DNA from: Pythium myriotylum
Lineage: Eukaryota; Oomycota; Peronosporomycetes; Pythiales; Pythiaceae
Assembly: GCA_023091665.1 (NCBI GenBank)
Contig: JALJCQ010000017.1
Location: 2,976,001-3,040,000, forward strand
Length of the DNA: 64,000 nucleotides
Reading direction: 5' to 3'
In this document: one piece after another, positions 1 to 8,832 of the stretch
How the letters are laid out: every line of letters starts with the position of its first letter
Position numbering within the stretch: position 1 is the first letter of the stretch
The notes under the pieces: model-generated
Told to the model about the DNA's origin: nothing
The model's database searches: none
Seen by the model: only the letters and a program-made list of their open reading frames with translations
Program-made: the position numbers and the translations under genes

Positions 1-1
1 C

Positions 2-1243
2 TCGCTCTCGGACGAGCAGGTGAGCGCCCACTGCGGCAGCAACCTCACGGCCACGACCATCCGCGAGCGTAAAGCGCAGTTCGTCACCGACCTGAGCAAC
101 ATCTACCAGTACAACGACCCGGAGCAAGTCTCGCGCAAGTTCGTGCCCAACGTGCTCGGCTTTTTCTGCTTCAACAACGACTCGCAGCAGCTGCTGCCCG
201 TGGAGATCCGCTTCCCGGACACGGGGCTCTCATACTCGCCGTTCGACACGGCCGACGAGTGGACGCTCGCCAAGATGGCGCTCGAGGCCGCCGAGATCGA
301 CTTCCAGAACATGCAGCACATGGCCGAGACCCACGCCATGACCATCCCCATGCGCGTCGAGGCCTACCGCCACCTCCACGAGGACCACCCGATCTTCCAG
401 CTCTTCACGCAGCACGTCTTCGCCGACTTTGCGCTCGAGATGCTCAGCGAGCGCCTGCTGCTCAACGTCTCGACCGAGGTGGACAAGACCTTTGGCTTTG
501 GCGCGACTGGCGCGCTGCGCTTCCTCTACGACCGCATCACCAAGGATGACGTCTACGTGAACGTGGCCAACGACCTCCACGCCGACATCGCGCGTCGCGG
601 GCTCGACAACATCCCGACCCACAAGTACGTCCAGTACGGCAAGCTTTACTACGGAGCGTTTGACACGTTCGTCGGCCGCGTGCTCGACACGTACTACGAG
701 ACAGACGTTGACCTCGCGAGCGACTCCGAGGTCCAGGGCTGGGCCGCCGGCTGTGCAGCCGTGCCGCACTTGCGCAACTTCCCGGCGTCCTTCCCGACCA
801 AGGACTCGCTGCGCAAGCTGCTCACGCACGTCATCTTCCAGAGCACATTCAAGCACCACGCCATGAACGGCGTCGTCTCGTGGCACGGTGTCTCGATGCC
901 GTACGCCGTGCCGGCCGTGTGGCACCCACTGCCTACGGCCAAGCTCGCGCCGGGCGAGAAGCTCAACCTGCTCCAGTACACGATCCCCAAGGAGCTCGTG
1001 GCCGACCAGGTGCGCTCGCCCGCGGCTTTCTACCGCGCCATCCCGCTCTCCGAGACGCTTCTTGACGCCTACCGTGAGAGCGCGTTCGCTGACGAGCCCA
1101 AGCTCTTCCCGGCCATCCGCGAGTACGAGACCACGCTGCGTGCGATTGACAGGCAGCTCGCCGAGACCGAGGCCGCGGCGCCGCAGCCATGGCCCTACTT
1201 CCTCTACCGCCCGTCCAAGCTCGCCTACTACACCTGGATCTAA
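2..1243 (+). CDS. Lipoxygenase, C-terminal catalytic part (5' truncated by window edge)
   Basis: Non-haem iron dioxygenase that adds O2 to polyunsaturated fatty acids. The frame is open from base 2, so the start lies outside the window; the GTG at 20 is not taken as a start. Counting from that GTG codon as residue 1, the iron ligands expected of the family are all present: His100 and His105 (HMAETH), His279 with Asn283 (HHAMN), and a C-terminal isoleucine (YTWI, residue 407). The spacing between these ligands is close to that of plant lipoxygenases. Only the helical catalytic domain is seen; a PLAT/beta-barrel N-terminus, if present, is upstream. Nothing is broken in the visible part. It ends 231 bp before the convergent thioesterase gene. 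A degraded copy of its 3' end lies at 3185-3640, so the locus was once duplicated. Confidence 0.85.
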   Translation, partial: SLSDEQVSAHCGSNLTATTIRERKAQFVTDLSNIYQYNDPEQVSRKFVPNVLGFFCFNNDSQQLLPVEIRFPDTGLSYSPFDTADEWTLAKMALEAAEIDFQNMQHMAETHAMTIPMRVEAYRHLHEDHPIFQLFTQHVFADFALEMLSERLLLNVSTEVDKTFGFGATGALRFLYDRITKDDVYVNVANDLHADIARRGLDNIPTHKYVQYGKLYYGAFDTFVGRVLDTYYETDVDLASDSEVQGWAAGCAAVPHLRNFPASFPTKDSLRKLLTHVIFQSTFKHHAMNGVVSWHGVSMPYAVPAVWHPLPTAKLAPGEKLNLLQYTIPKELVADQVRSPAAFYRAIPLSETLLDAYRESAFADEPKLFPAIREYETTLRAIDRQLAETEAAAPQPWPYFLYRPSKLAYYTWI

Positions 1244-1474
1244 GGAATAACCACATACTGGTGTGTAGATACTGCGTCGTTGCGTTGATCTTTCAATGTT
1301 GTTATATACTATGGGTCTTGGTAATGCGAGTCCTATCCATGCCACACAAGACCACCGGCTTCTTCTGATCAGAAAAAGAGACGAAGGCGTTGCGTGTGAG
1401 ACCCGGAGTACCATCATTGTCTTTGGAAACAATGCAGGTGCTCCGGGCCCCACAGGTACAGACTGGCTTACGGC

Positions 1475-2557
1475 TTAGACCAGGACAGGCTTGACGTTCT
1501 TGGTGTAGTTGGGCTTGAACAGGCACGTCTCCGTCTTGCCGAGCGGCACGTAGTCGAACAGCCAGCAGTTGTGGCCAATACCCGCGACCTCGTGGAAGAA
1601 GAGCTTGCCGGCCTTGTCGAGCGACTGGAGACCGTACAGGTCCTTGGTGTACTCCACCGTCTGCTTGGCGCTCAGTACCTTGAGTGTCGAGAACTTGGTC
1701 TCGATCTCGTCAACGGACGAGACCTCGCTGTACTTGCCGAGCAGACTGGTCTGCCACGGGCTCTGGATGTCGTCGCCTGGCGACGCGAACAAGTGGTAGG
1801 CCTTGAGGCGCAGGAAGTTGGCCTTGCGGCGCTGCTGGTTGGCCGTGCACGTCGTGTTGGTACCGCAGTTCTCGAGGTTGTTGACCTTGGGGTAGAACGG
1901 GTTGACGGTGAGGAAGTTGGTGTTGGTGAGCGTGACTGGCGGGAAGACGCTCTGCACGACCGTGTTGCTCTTCTGCAAGTCACTACGGCTGAGCGCGAAC
2001 TCGACGAAGTCCTCCTGGAACTCGCCCTTGTACGTCGAAGTGTCGACCTGGTACTTGGTGAAGTTGAAGTCGGTCGCGCTTATCGCGTACGGCCCGAGTG
2101 CCTGTAGGATGACCTGCAGCGGGGAACCAAGGTCCGAAGCCTGTGGGCCGTAGAAGTTGCCGTTGCCGTCACCGGCGAGAGCCACGACCGAGTGGATGTT
2201 GTGGTCGTCCATCTCCTCGGCGACACCACGCGCGAGCACACCGCCTTGTGAGTGGGCGAGGAGGTGGTATCCGTTGGCGTAGGTGGCGGGGCTCTTAGCG
2301 ACGATGCTGCGGATCTGTTTGATGGCCATCTGTACCTGGTCGTAGAGTGAGGTCTTCACGGAGCACTCGCGTTCACAGAAGTCGAGCGCGACGTAGGAGG
2401 TGCCGGCCGCCTGCAGATCATTGCCGATGTTATCGCCGTTTGTGTGATTGCCAGTTGCGCCGTGGAAGAAGAAGACGGGAAGGCCGGCAGCCGAGACCGT
2501 CGAGGAAGACGCCGCAAGGGCCGTGGCGGTGAGCGCAATGAGAGACTTGCCCAGCAT
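1475..2557 (-). CDS. Secreted palmitoyl-protein-thioesterase-like alpha/beta hydrolase, copy 1
   Basis: 360 aa. The N-terminus (MLGKSLIAL, then an Ala/Ser-rich stretch ending near residue 23) reads as a secretion signal. The mature part opens with LPVFFFHG, the first strand and oxyanion loop of the fold. The nucleophile elbow is AHSQGG with Ser103. SPGDD around 259-263 followed by a Pro-Trp-Gln is the expected Asp region, and GIGHN has His329. This order and the SPWQ sequence fit the PPT1/PPT2 thioesterase family, which removes fatty acyl groups from cysteine thioesters in lysosome-like compartments. Whether this oomycete protein acts in a vacuole or outside the cell is inference. Paired cysteines (61/65, 231/237) suggest disulphides. 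It is nearly identical to the gene at 4015-5097 and is its mirror image. Confidence 0.85.
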   Translation of the reverse strand: MLGKSLIALTATALAASSSTVSAAGLPVFFFHGATGNHTNGDNIGNDLQAAGTSYVALDFCERECSVKTSLYDQVQMAIKQIRSIVAKSPATYANGYHLLAHSQGGVLARGVAEEMDDHNIHSVVALAGDGNGNFYGPQASDLGSPLQVILQALGPYAISATDFNFTKYQVDTSTYKGEFQEDFVEFALSRSDLQKSNTVVQSVFPPVTLTNTNFLTVNPFYPKVNNLENCGTNTTCTANQQRRKANFLRLKAYHLFASPGDDIQSPWQTSLLGKYSEVSSVDEIETKFSTLKVLSAKQTVEYTKDLYGLQSLDKAGKLFFHEVAGIGHNCWLFDYVPLGKTETCLFKPNYTKNVKPVLV

Positions 2558-2772
2558 GGCGTGGAGACTTGGAGCGAGGGGACTTGAGGTGAAGCTCGCG
2601 AGCTGGAGAATGAGCTCCCTTGACTAGGTTAAGTGCGGGAGGTGGCTGGTAAGGGATTCCGTCTCGATCGCAGACGGTGAGCGAGGCGCCTCCTTCCTAA
2701 ACTCGTGCAAGCGGTGGCAACCAGACGACTCCGAAGCATGTCCCAGAGAAATAATGGCTGCCGTCTGGACTC
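1477..2772 (-). repeat. Left arm of a 1.3-kb inverted duplication
   Basis: The thioesterase coding region plus about 215 bp of its 5' flank is repeated in opposite orientation at 3785-5097. Similarity starts at GAGTCCAGACGG (read on the minus strand from 2772) and stops at the stop codon. The coding parts differ at only about a dozen residues, the flanks more. Confidence 0.85.
2597..2612 (-). promoter_or_regulatory. Oomycete-type initiator of thioesterase copy 1
   Basis: On the minus strand GAGCTCATTCTCCAGCTCGCG lies about 40 nt before the ATG. It matches the start of the known oomycete core promoter (GCTCATTYYNCAWTTT), and the same site is found in copies 2 and 3. Confidence 0.6.
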
Positions 2773-3184
2773 TTGACTTCACCTTTTTTCGCCATCGCTA
2801 ACATCGATCACATACTGTTGGCTGGTGAGGATCTCCGTCTAAACGTGACAAGACGTCTCGAAAGTGTCTTGAATGAGGGCGGAGAAAGTAACGTGGAGGA
2901 CATCTGGCATTTTCATTGGCGTAAGGGGCTTATCCTCAAAATTCTCAATACAGTGGTCGTGTATCTGGAGTTTGAGGATTGATGGGTGCACGAAAAGCTC
3001 GCGTTGTATCCGACGGGGAAACCTTGCCTTGTACGTGTTACACACATCGGGATGCTATCAAGCAACCGCATCTGCCAGTATTGTAGTGCTGGAGGTGGCT
3101 ATCCCCCATCCGCGCACAGGCATTTTTTGAACACCAAGCAACTGGATGCCACCTCGTTTGTCACCGAGCTATAGCAGGTTTTTG
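2773..3184. other. Spacer between the arms, nothing recognised
   Basis: No gene, RNA or repeat could be supported here. Short open frames exist on both strands but none has a recognisable motif. Confidence 0.5.
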
Positions 3185-3640
3185 TGCACAATATGCTCGG
3201 GTTTTGCAGCAACTGCAGCGCGTGGAGATTCGATTCCCAGGCGCTGGTCCCCTTGAGTTCATACACCCTAGCCGATGAGATGTTGGTCCCCACTCCGTCC
3301 GGGAGTATCGGGGTCGCGGGGGACCTTAGACGCGGAGATCGCCGTTGTATAGGGTTTCGCGCAAGACCTGTAGCCGACCAGGCGGCTCGCCCGTTGCCTG
3401 TCGTGACATCCCGCTCTCTGACACCCTACTCGACGCCAACGCAATAGTTTGTTCACAGACCATTGTCCTTGCTCTTCCCAGTTATCCACAAGTCCGAGAC
3501 CACACTGCGACACCGAGACTGTGGCCGTGGTGGCACGGCCATTCCCTTCTATTACACCTCGGTCGTCCGTCCAAGTTCGCCTACCGTACACACATGGATC
3601 TAAGGAATAGCCACATGGTTGCGTTGATCTCTTGGGATTG
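3185..3640 (+). pseudogene. Lipoxygenase pseudogene fragment
   Basis: Two blocks resemble the lipoxygenase gene at 2-1243. Bases 3185-3290 match its positions about 150-275 (for example GTGGAGATTCGATTCCC against GTGGAGATCCGCTTCCC). Bases about 3385-3640 match its positions about 1020-1300, including the last codons, the ACATGGATCTAAGGAATA end and the following GTTGCGTTGATCT. The 740 bp between the two blocks are missing and the frame is lost. No product is expected. It shows that lipoxygenase and thioesterase were duplicated in the same neighbourhood. Confidence 0.75.
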
Positions 3641-3962
3641 TGTCACTACATGACAGTGATGGCTGCTCTAGGTGTGTGTACATCTTGAACAAACACAGTC
3701 AAGTGCAGCAGATGAGGATTGCGCGTCCGCCGGAGCACCGGATGGATGGAAGACGGAGACGCAATCCTCCATCCTGCCGATCGAGAGTCCAGACGGCAGC
3801 CATCATTTCGCTGGGACAGCCTCGGGGTCGTCTGGTTGCCACCACTTGCATGGGTTTAGGAAGGAGGCAGGCAGGACGACGATGTGTGGCCCTTGCTCAC
3901 CGTCTGCGATCGAGATTGACCCCTATCAGCCACCTCCCGAACTTACCCTAGTCAAGGGAGCT

Positions 3963-3978
3963 CATTCTCCAACTCGAG
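3963..3978 (+). promoter_or_regulatory. Oomycete-type initiator of thioesterase copy 2
   Basis: GGGAGCTCATTCTCCAACTC ends about 37 nt before the ATG at 4015. Same motif and same spacing as in copies 1 and 3. Confidence 0.6.
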
Positions 3979-4014
3979 AGCTTCACCGCAAGCCCATCCA
4001 CAAATCTCCATACC

Positions 4015-5097
4015 ATGCTGGGCAAGTCTCTTATCGTGCTCGCGGCCACGGCCCTTGCGGCGTCTTCCTCGACGGTCTCGGCTGCCGGCCTTCCCGTCTT
4101 CTTCTTCCACGGCTTGACAGGAAACCACACAAACGGTGACAACATCGGTAACGACCTCAAGGCCGCAGGCACCACCTACGTCGCGCTCAACTTCTGCGAG
4201 AACGATTGCTCCGCAAAGACCTCACTCTACGACCAGGTACAGATGGCCATCAAACAGATCCGCAGCATCGTCGCTAAGAGCCCCGCCACCTACGCCAACG
4301 GATACCACCTCCTCGCCCACTCACAAGGCGGTGTGCTCGCGCGTGGTGTCGCCGAGGAGATGGACGACCACAACATCCACTCGGTCGTGGCTCTCGCCGG
4401 TGACGGCAACGGCAACTTCTACGGCCCACAGGCTTCGGACCTTGGTTCCCCGCTGCAGGTCATCCTACAGGCACTCGGGCCGTACGCGATAAGCGCGACC
4501 GACTTCAACTTCACCAAGTACCAGGTCGACACTTCGACGTACAAGGGCAAGTTCCAGAAGGACTTCGTCGAGTTCGCACTCAAGCGCAGCGACCTCCAGA
4601 AGAGCAACACGGTCGTGCAGAGCGTCTTCCCGCCAGTCACCCTCACCAACACCAACTTCCTCACCGTCAACCCGTTCTACCCCAAGGTCAACAACCTCGA
4701 GAACTGCGGAACCGACAAGACGTGCGCGGCCAACCAGCAACGTCGCAAGGCCAACTTCCTGCGCCTCAAGGCCTACCACTTGTTCGCGTCACCAGGCGAT
4801 GACATCCAGAGCCCGTGGCAGACCAGTCTGCTCGGCAAGTACAGCGAGGTCTCGTCCGTTGACGAGATCGAGACCAAGTTCTCGACACTCAAGGTGCTGA
4901 GCGCCAAGCAGACGGTGGAGTACACCAAGGACCTGTACGGTCTCCAGTCGCTCGACAAGGCCGGCAAGCTCTTCTTCCACGAGGTCGCGGGTATTGGCCA
5001 CAACTGCTGGCTGTTCGACTACGTGCCGCTCGGCAAGACGGAGACGTGCCTGTTCAAGCCCAACTACACCAAGAACGTCAAGCCCGTCCTGGTCTAG
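4015..5097 (+). CDS. Secreted palmitoyl-protein-thioesterase-like alpha/beta hydrolase, copy 2
   Basis: 360 aa, same length and layout as copy 1: signal peptide, LPVFFFHG strand/oxyanion loop, nucleophile Ser103 in AHSQGG, SPGDD Asp region, catalytic His in GIGHN. Differences from copy 1 are few and conservative (for example ALNF for ALDF near residue 58, KGKFQK for KGEFQE near 178), so all catalytic residues are kept and both copies should be active. It is transcribed away from copy 1 from a paired promoter region. The near identity suggests recent duplication or gene conversion between the arms (inference). Confidence 0.85.
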   Translation: MLGKSLIVLAATALAASSSTVSAAGLPVFFFHGLTGNHTNGDNIGNDLKAAGTTYVALNFCENDCSAKTSLYDQVQMAIKQIRSIVAKSPATYANGYHLLAHSQGGVLARGVAEEMDDHNIHSVVALAGDGNGNFYGPQASDLGSPLQVILQALGPYAISATDFNFTKYQVDTSTYKGKFQKDFVEFALKRSDLQKSNTVVQSVFPPVTLTNTNFLTVNPFYPKVNNLENCGTDKTCAANQQRRKANFLRLKAYHLFASPGDDIQSPWQTSLLGKYSEVSSVDEIETKFSTLKVLSAKQTVEYTKDLYGLQSLDKAGKLFFHEVAGIGHNCWLFDYVPLGKTETCLFKPNYTKNVKPVLV

Positions 5098-5498
5098 AAC
5101 AATAGTGCGAGAGAAAGAAGACTTTGAAACTAGGAATGGAAGCTCCCATTACGCTTGCTTCGCCTGGAACGCCTGGACGGATATGATTGATTATGGCCTG
5201 TGGCTCTGACCTCACAACTGCACGTAGACCCCAGCCGTGATCGTGGCACCCATTAAAAACCGGGATCATCCATGTGGTCGGAGACCGGCTCGTCCACCGG
5301 CATGGAGACAATGGCAGCCACTAAGCTGAACATAGAACGAGCGCTTTGTCTGGTTGTGTGGGCTTGGCGAGGTCTTTTCCAAGATTCTGACCCATGAAGG
5401 CACTCGAGAATGAAGACAGTCGCATCCTGCGACGTACACTGGATGAGAGACTGACCACCCCCACCCTCGCCCCCACCAAGCTCTCCTGGCTCACCACT
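5098..5498. other. Intergenic region, nothing recognised
   Basis: Spacer between thioesterase copies 2 and 3. It has pyrimidine-rich tracts near its right end but no supportable feature other than the initiator that follows. Confidence 0.5.
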
Positions 5499-5514
5499 CA
5501 TTCTCCAATTCGCC
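5499..5514 (+). promoter_or_regulatory. Oomycete-type initiator of thioesterase copy 3
   Basis: CATTCTCCAATTCGCC, 38 nt before the ATG at 5552. These 16 bases recur exactly at 25312-25327 in front of a zinc-motif gene. Confidence 0.65.
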
Positions 5515-5551
5515 AGCTTCTCCGCAAGGCCTCCCTCCCTCCCTCCACGTC

Positions 5552-6634
5552 ATGCTGGGCAAATCTCTCATCGCGCTCGCAGCCACAGCCCTCGCGGCGT
5601 CGACTTCAACGGTCTCGGCCGGTGGTCTCCCCGTCTTCTTCTTCCACGGCTCGACGGGTAACCACACCAACGGTGACAACATCGGCAACAACCTCACGGC
5701 TGACGGCCGCGTCTACAAGGCGCTCGACTTTTGCGAGCGCGCATGCTCGGTCCAGACGTCGTTGACGGAGCAGGTGCAGATGGCCATCAAGCAGATTCGC
5801 GGTATCATCGCTGCGAGTCCGGCCACGTACGCCAAGGGCTACTACCTCATCGGCCACTCGACCGGTGGGGTGTTGATCCGCGGCGTTGCGGAAGAGATGG
5901 ATGACCACAACATTCACTCGGTTGTCTCGCTCGCTGGTGACGGCAACGGCAACTTCTACGGCCCACAGGCCACGGATCTCGGCTCGCCATTGCAGGTGAT
6001 GCTCCAGCTGCTCGGCCCCTACGCTATCAGTGAGACCGACTTCAACTTCACCAAGTACGCCGTGGATCCATCAACGTACAACGGCAAGTTCCAGCGCGAC
6101 TACAGCGAGTTCGTGCTGACCCGCCCGGACCTGCAGAAGTCGAACGCCGTGGTCCAGTCGATGGTGCCGCCGGTCAAGAACAGCGCTACCGACTTCCTGA
6201 CGGTCAACCCGTTCTACCCCAAGATCAACAACCTCGAGAACTGCGGCACTAATGCGACGTGCACAGCCAACCAGAAGCGCCGCAAGGCTAACTTCCTGCG
6301 CATCAAGGCCCTCCACCTGTTCGCCTCGTCGGGCGATGATCTCCAGGTGCCGTGGGAGACGAGTTTGCTGAGCAAGTACAGCCAAGTGGATTCAGTCGAT
6401 GAGATCGAGACCAAGTTTTCGACGCTCACGATGCTCCCGGCGAGCCAGACCGAGGAGTACACCAAGGATCTCTACGGTCTGCAGACGCTGGACAAGACGG
6501 GCCGCCTCCACCTGCACCCAGTCCCCGGTATCGGCCACAACTGCTGGCTCTTCGACTACGTGCCGATTGGCAAGACGGAGACGTGCCTGTTCCAGCCCAA
6601 CTACGCCAAGAACGTGTACCCAGTCCTGGTCTAG
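5552..6634 (+). CDS. Secreted palmitoyl-protein-thioesterase-like alpha/beta hydrolase, copy 3 (diverged)
   Basis: Also exactly 360 aa and colinear with copies 1 and 2, but clearly more diverged. The nucleophile elbow is GHSTGG rather than AHSQGG, keeping Ser103. The Asp region reads SSGDD and the His motif GIGHN is kept. The signal peptide is almost unchanged (MLGKSLIAL). Substitutions are spread along the protein, with PVKNSATDF replacing PVTLTNTNF near residue 207. The changed elbow and the substitution in the lid-like middle region could alter substrate preference; that is inference. Same strand as copy 2, about 450 bp downstream, with its own initiator. Confidence 0.85.
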   Translation: MLGKSLIALAATALAASTSTVSAGGLPVFFFHGSTGNHTNGDNIGNNLTADGRVYKALDFCERACSVQTSLTEQVQMAIKQIRGIIAASPATYAKGYYLIGHSTGGVLIRGVAEEMDDHNIHSVVSLAGDGNGNFYGPQATDLGSPLQVMLQLLGPYAISETDFNFTKYAVDPSTYNGKFQRDYSEFVLTRPDLQKSNAVVQSMVPPVKNSATDFLTVNPFYPKINNLENCGTNATCTANQKRRKANFLRIKALHLFASSGDDLQVPWETSLLSKYSQVDSVDEIETKFSTLTMLPASQTEEYTKDLYGLQTLDKTGRLHLHPVPGIGHNCWLFDYVPIGKTETCLFQPNYAKNVYPVLV

Positions 6635-6736
6635 ATAACCTCGATTGTGGGGTGGAGAACTCGAACGATCGAACCATCACCTTCTAATCTGAACACGAAC
6701 CTACACTGACATATTCCTAGTCTTGCGCCCGCACGA

Positions 6737-6761
6737 TCTCTCTCTCTCTCTCTCTCTCTCT
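6737..6761 (+). repeat. (TC)n microsatellite
   Basis: An uninterrupted TC tract about 25 nt long, downstream of thioesterase copy 3. The rest of 6635-6976 shows nothing else. Confidence 0.8.
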
Positions 6762-6976
6762 TTCCGTTCAATCGTTCAATGACTCGGATCCCGCAAATAT
6801 CTCAGTTTGGGATGAGAAGTTAAGATCATCACTCACGTCACCGAACCTTCACTCACAAGTTCCACCTACAACACCAGCACAATCAATCATGGTTCTCATT
6901 CTCTTATTTACTCGGGGCTCAACAAGTAGCACCTCTTTCTCTCGTGTGCACGTGGGTCAACCAACAACGATCAAAT

Positions 6977-7354
6977 ATGTCGTACAATTCCCCATACTCG
7001 ATCTACCGAAACCCGGACTTCCGATCCAAATCCGATTCTCAAGCGAGAGAACTTGACTCGGAGGCCATTCTTCCCGGTTTTTACCTCCGCGACGCGTTTT
7101 CCTCGCACTCCTGTTTGCCTGTGGAGCGAAATCAAACACCAACCTACTCTCGGTCGCAATTTCGGGGAGAGAACAATGTCTACGGCTATTCACACTCACC
7201 TAGTTGGGATCTGACGAAGCTTCACGAGAAAACGAGCCTGACGTATGCGATGTCTCGGAGCCAAAATCGATCCAACGCGCGTCCACATGACGACTACTGG
7301 CAACTCGCGCGCCAGATGCTTCAAGAGGAGTGTTTGGGAGCAACTGTACGGTAG
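6977..7354 (+). CDS. Unrecognised small Ser/Tyr-rich protein (125 aa)
   Basis: An open frame starting at ATG 6977 (MSYNSPYSIY). The product is hydrophilic, rich in Ser, Tyr, Asn and Arg, without signal peptide, membrane segment or cysteine pattern. Its end (DDYWQLARQMLQEE) could form a short acidic amphipathic helix, vaguely like the tails of the neighbouring zinc-motif family, but the zinc module itself is absent. It lies between the thioesterases and the first member of that family. No homology is recognised, and a chance open frame is possible. Confidence 0.35.
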   Translation: MSYNSPYSIYRNPDFRSKSDSQARELDSEAILPGFYLRDAFSSHSCLPVERNQTPTYSRSQFRGENNVYGYSHSPSWDLTKLHEKTSLTYAMSRSQNRSNARPHDDYWQLARQMLQEECLGATVR

Positions 7355-7592
7355 AATCTAGAATCGAGCAATTTTAGGCGATTGCGTGGTTGGGCGGAGC
7401 GAATAATTGATAAATATTAAACAAAAACTGGTACAAAGTCCACCGTGCTGCGCGTGATGGTTCTGAAGATCAGATAATCGATCGTGATATGAACAACTGT
7501 GTGGGACTCGCTCGAACAACCCACGCACGATCTTGTCTGCATCTTCATGGAAAAATCCGCGAGCCGAAATTCAGTCCGATCCTTTATTCGAT

Positions 7593-7620
7593 GGGGAGGG
7601 CAATAAATACTACCCTCCCC
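7593..7620 (-). terminator. Perfect 8-bp hairpin at the 3' end of the first zinc-motif gene
   Basis: GGGGAGGG (7593-7600) and CCCTCCCC (7613-7620) pair with a 12-nt A/T-rich loop, 10 nt beyond the stop codon at 7630. A role in 3' end formation is inference. The flanks (7355-7592) show nothing else. Confidence 0.35.
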
Positions 7621-7629
7621 AAAGCGAGA

Positions 7630-8097
7630 TCACGGATCGAACAGCAGAGAGCGCAGAATATGAACATCTTCTGGTGTAAAATCTCGCAGACGTTCGTCAT
7701 CATCATGGCGCAGCGGCGAGATGCTCCCGAGACTCTCAGAAACACCCTCGTCGCTCTTTTCTCGGTCATAGAACCCGACAAATGTTTCAGTAGTTCCGTT
7801 TGTCTCCCGGGATGGAGACGGAAAATACGGCCCGCCGTAAGCGTTTGCGTTGTAGTTTTCATCGCTGGGCTCTGGTGCTTGTGGGAACGTGTCAAGCACG
7901 TACAGCTGCATATTATGGAACTGCTGCATGCGGCGCCGCTGCTGGAGCCGCTTCTGGTTGCGGTTGGCTTGCTGGCGGTGCTGCTCGCAGAGCTTGTGGA
8001 GCTGGCCATTGAGTTTATGCGCTCGGGCGTTGTTGCATCGCTTGCTCGGGTACATGCACCGGTCGGTTGGGCGCGTGGGTTTGAGGAACTCGACCAT
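7630..8097 (-). CDS. Zinc-motif/LxxLL family protein 1 (ZL1)
   Basis: 155 aa. The ATG at 8097 (MVEFLKP) is preferred to a GTG four codons upstream. The module begins at about residue 14: Cys (CMYPSKRC), 12 residues, His, two residues, Cys, two residues, His (LHKLCEQH). It is followed by QQANRNQ and a strongly basic run of Arg/Gln/Lys. This is the most diverged member: the usual GGGLHRFC is NGQLHKLC, and RVD is replaced by KRLQQRR. A Tyr/Pro/Asn-rich linker leads to the conserved tail FTPEDVHILRSLLFDP. Likely a nuclear regulatory protein (inference from basic region and acidic LxxLL-like tail). Minus strand, upstream of ZL2 in the same orientation. Confidence 0.75.
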   Translation of the reverse strand: MVEFLKPTRPTDRCMYPSKRCNNARAHKLNGQLHKLCEQHRQQANRNQKRLQQRRRMQQFHNMQLYVLDTFPQAPEPSDENYNANAYGGPYFPSPSRETNGTTETFVGFYDREKSDEGVSESLGSISPLRHDDDERLRDFTPEDVHILRSLLFDP

Positions 8098-8832
8098 TTT
8101 GAATTGCACTGTTTAAAGAAGGAAGGAAGGTATCTGCTCGCTGAGGCCTGCTCGTGCCGTTCGCTTCAAAACGGAAATGCTACCGCGACACTGCCGAGCG
8201 CGGCGTCGCTGGCAGATTTGTGTCAGATCATTCCCGTTCTTCCGTGGGCCGTCACTCGATGAGTTGCAGATTTGTGGCATTCGTTGCAAGCGTCCCATTT
8301 GCGACCAGATCACAGCATACAAAGATCAAATGAAAATGAGTCGCCAGACATGAATCAGGCAAGCCCACCCATCATCCATCGCGCAATAAACAAATGAGAC
8401 ACACAATGGGCATACAAAAGTTAAGATATTTTAAATAGGCTTCAGAAAGGGACCTCGTCAGAAAAATCATTTTTGGATCGGCGGCGACCACAAGTCGCGT
8501 CGGATTCGGCGACCTCCCGATGGGTCGCGCTCGTAGGTTCTTTGTTGTGTTTGTCTGGCATCTCTCGCGTGGGAAGACAAGGATCCGCTGGAGGGCGAGG
8601 CGGCGTACTGAGTAGATTTCAGTGGGGATTTGTGGGGAACACCTCCTCTGGAGGTGGTTGAGAACAGAGAGTGGAGACCCGCATCGTAGACCGGTGGATC
8701 GAAAGCAAACGTCGGACACGGAGAGATTGGAAAAAAAGAATTGAGAGACGAGTCGGTGCTGAGACCTGAGATGCAACTGACTTGGGAAGTTCAAAAATGG
8801 TCGAGCGACCGAATAGAGCAAAAAATGGAGCT
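8098..8832. other. Intergenic, nothing recognised
   Basis: Between ZL1 and ZL2. No gene with a recognisable product, only short overlapping open frames. Confidence 0.5.

Larger units (their letters stand above)
3785..5097 (+). repeat. Right arm of the 1.3-kb inverted duplication
   Basis: Mirror image of 1477-2772, separated from it by about 1 kb. The arms carry the two head-to-head thioesterase genes with their promoters facing each other. Confidence 0.85.

Noticed and set aside
230..1453. 407-codon open frame antisense to the lipoxygenase
   Set aside because: Mirror of a GC3-rich coding frame; Arg/Val/Leu-rich composition without motif, while the sense frame has all iron ligands.
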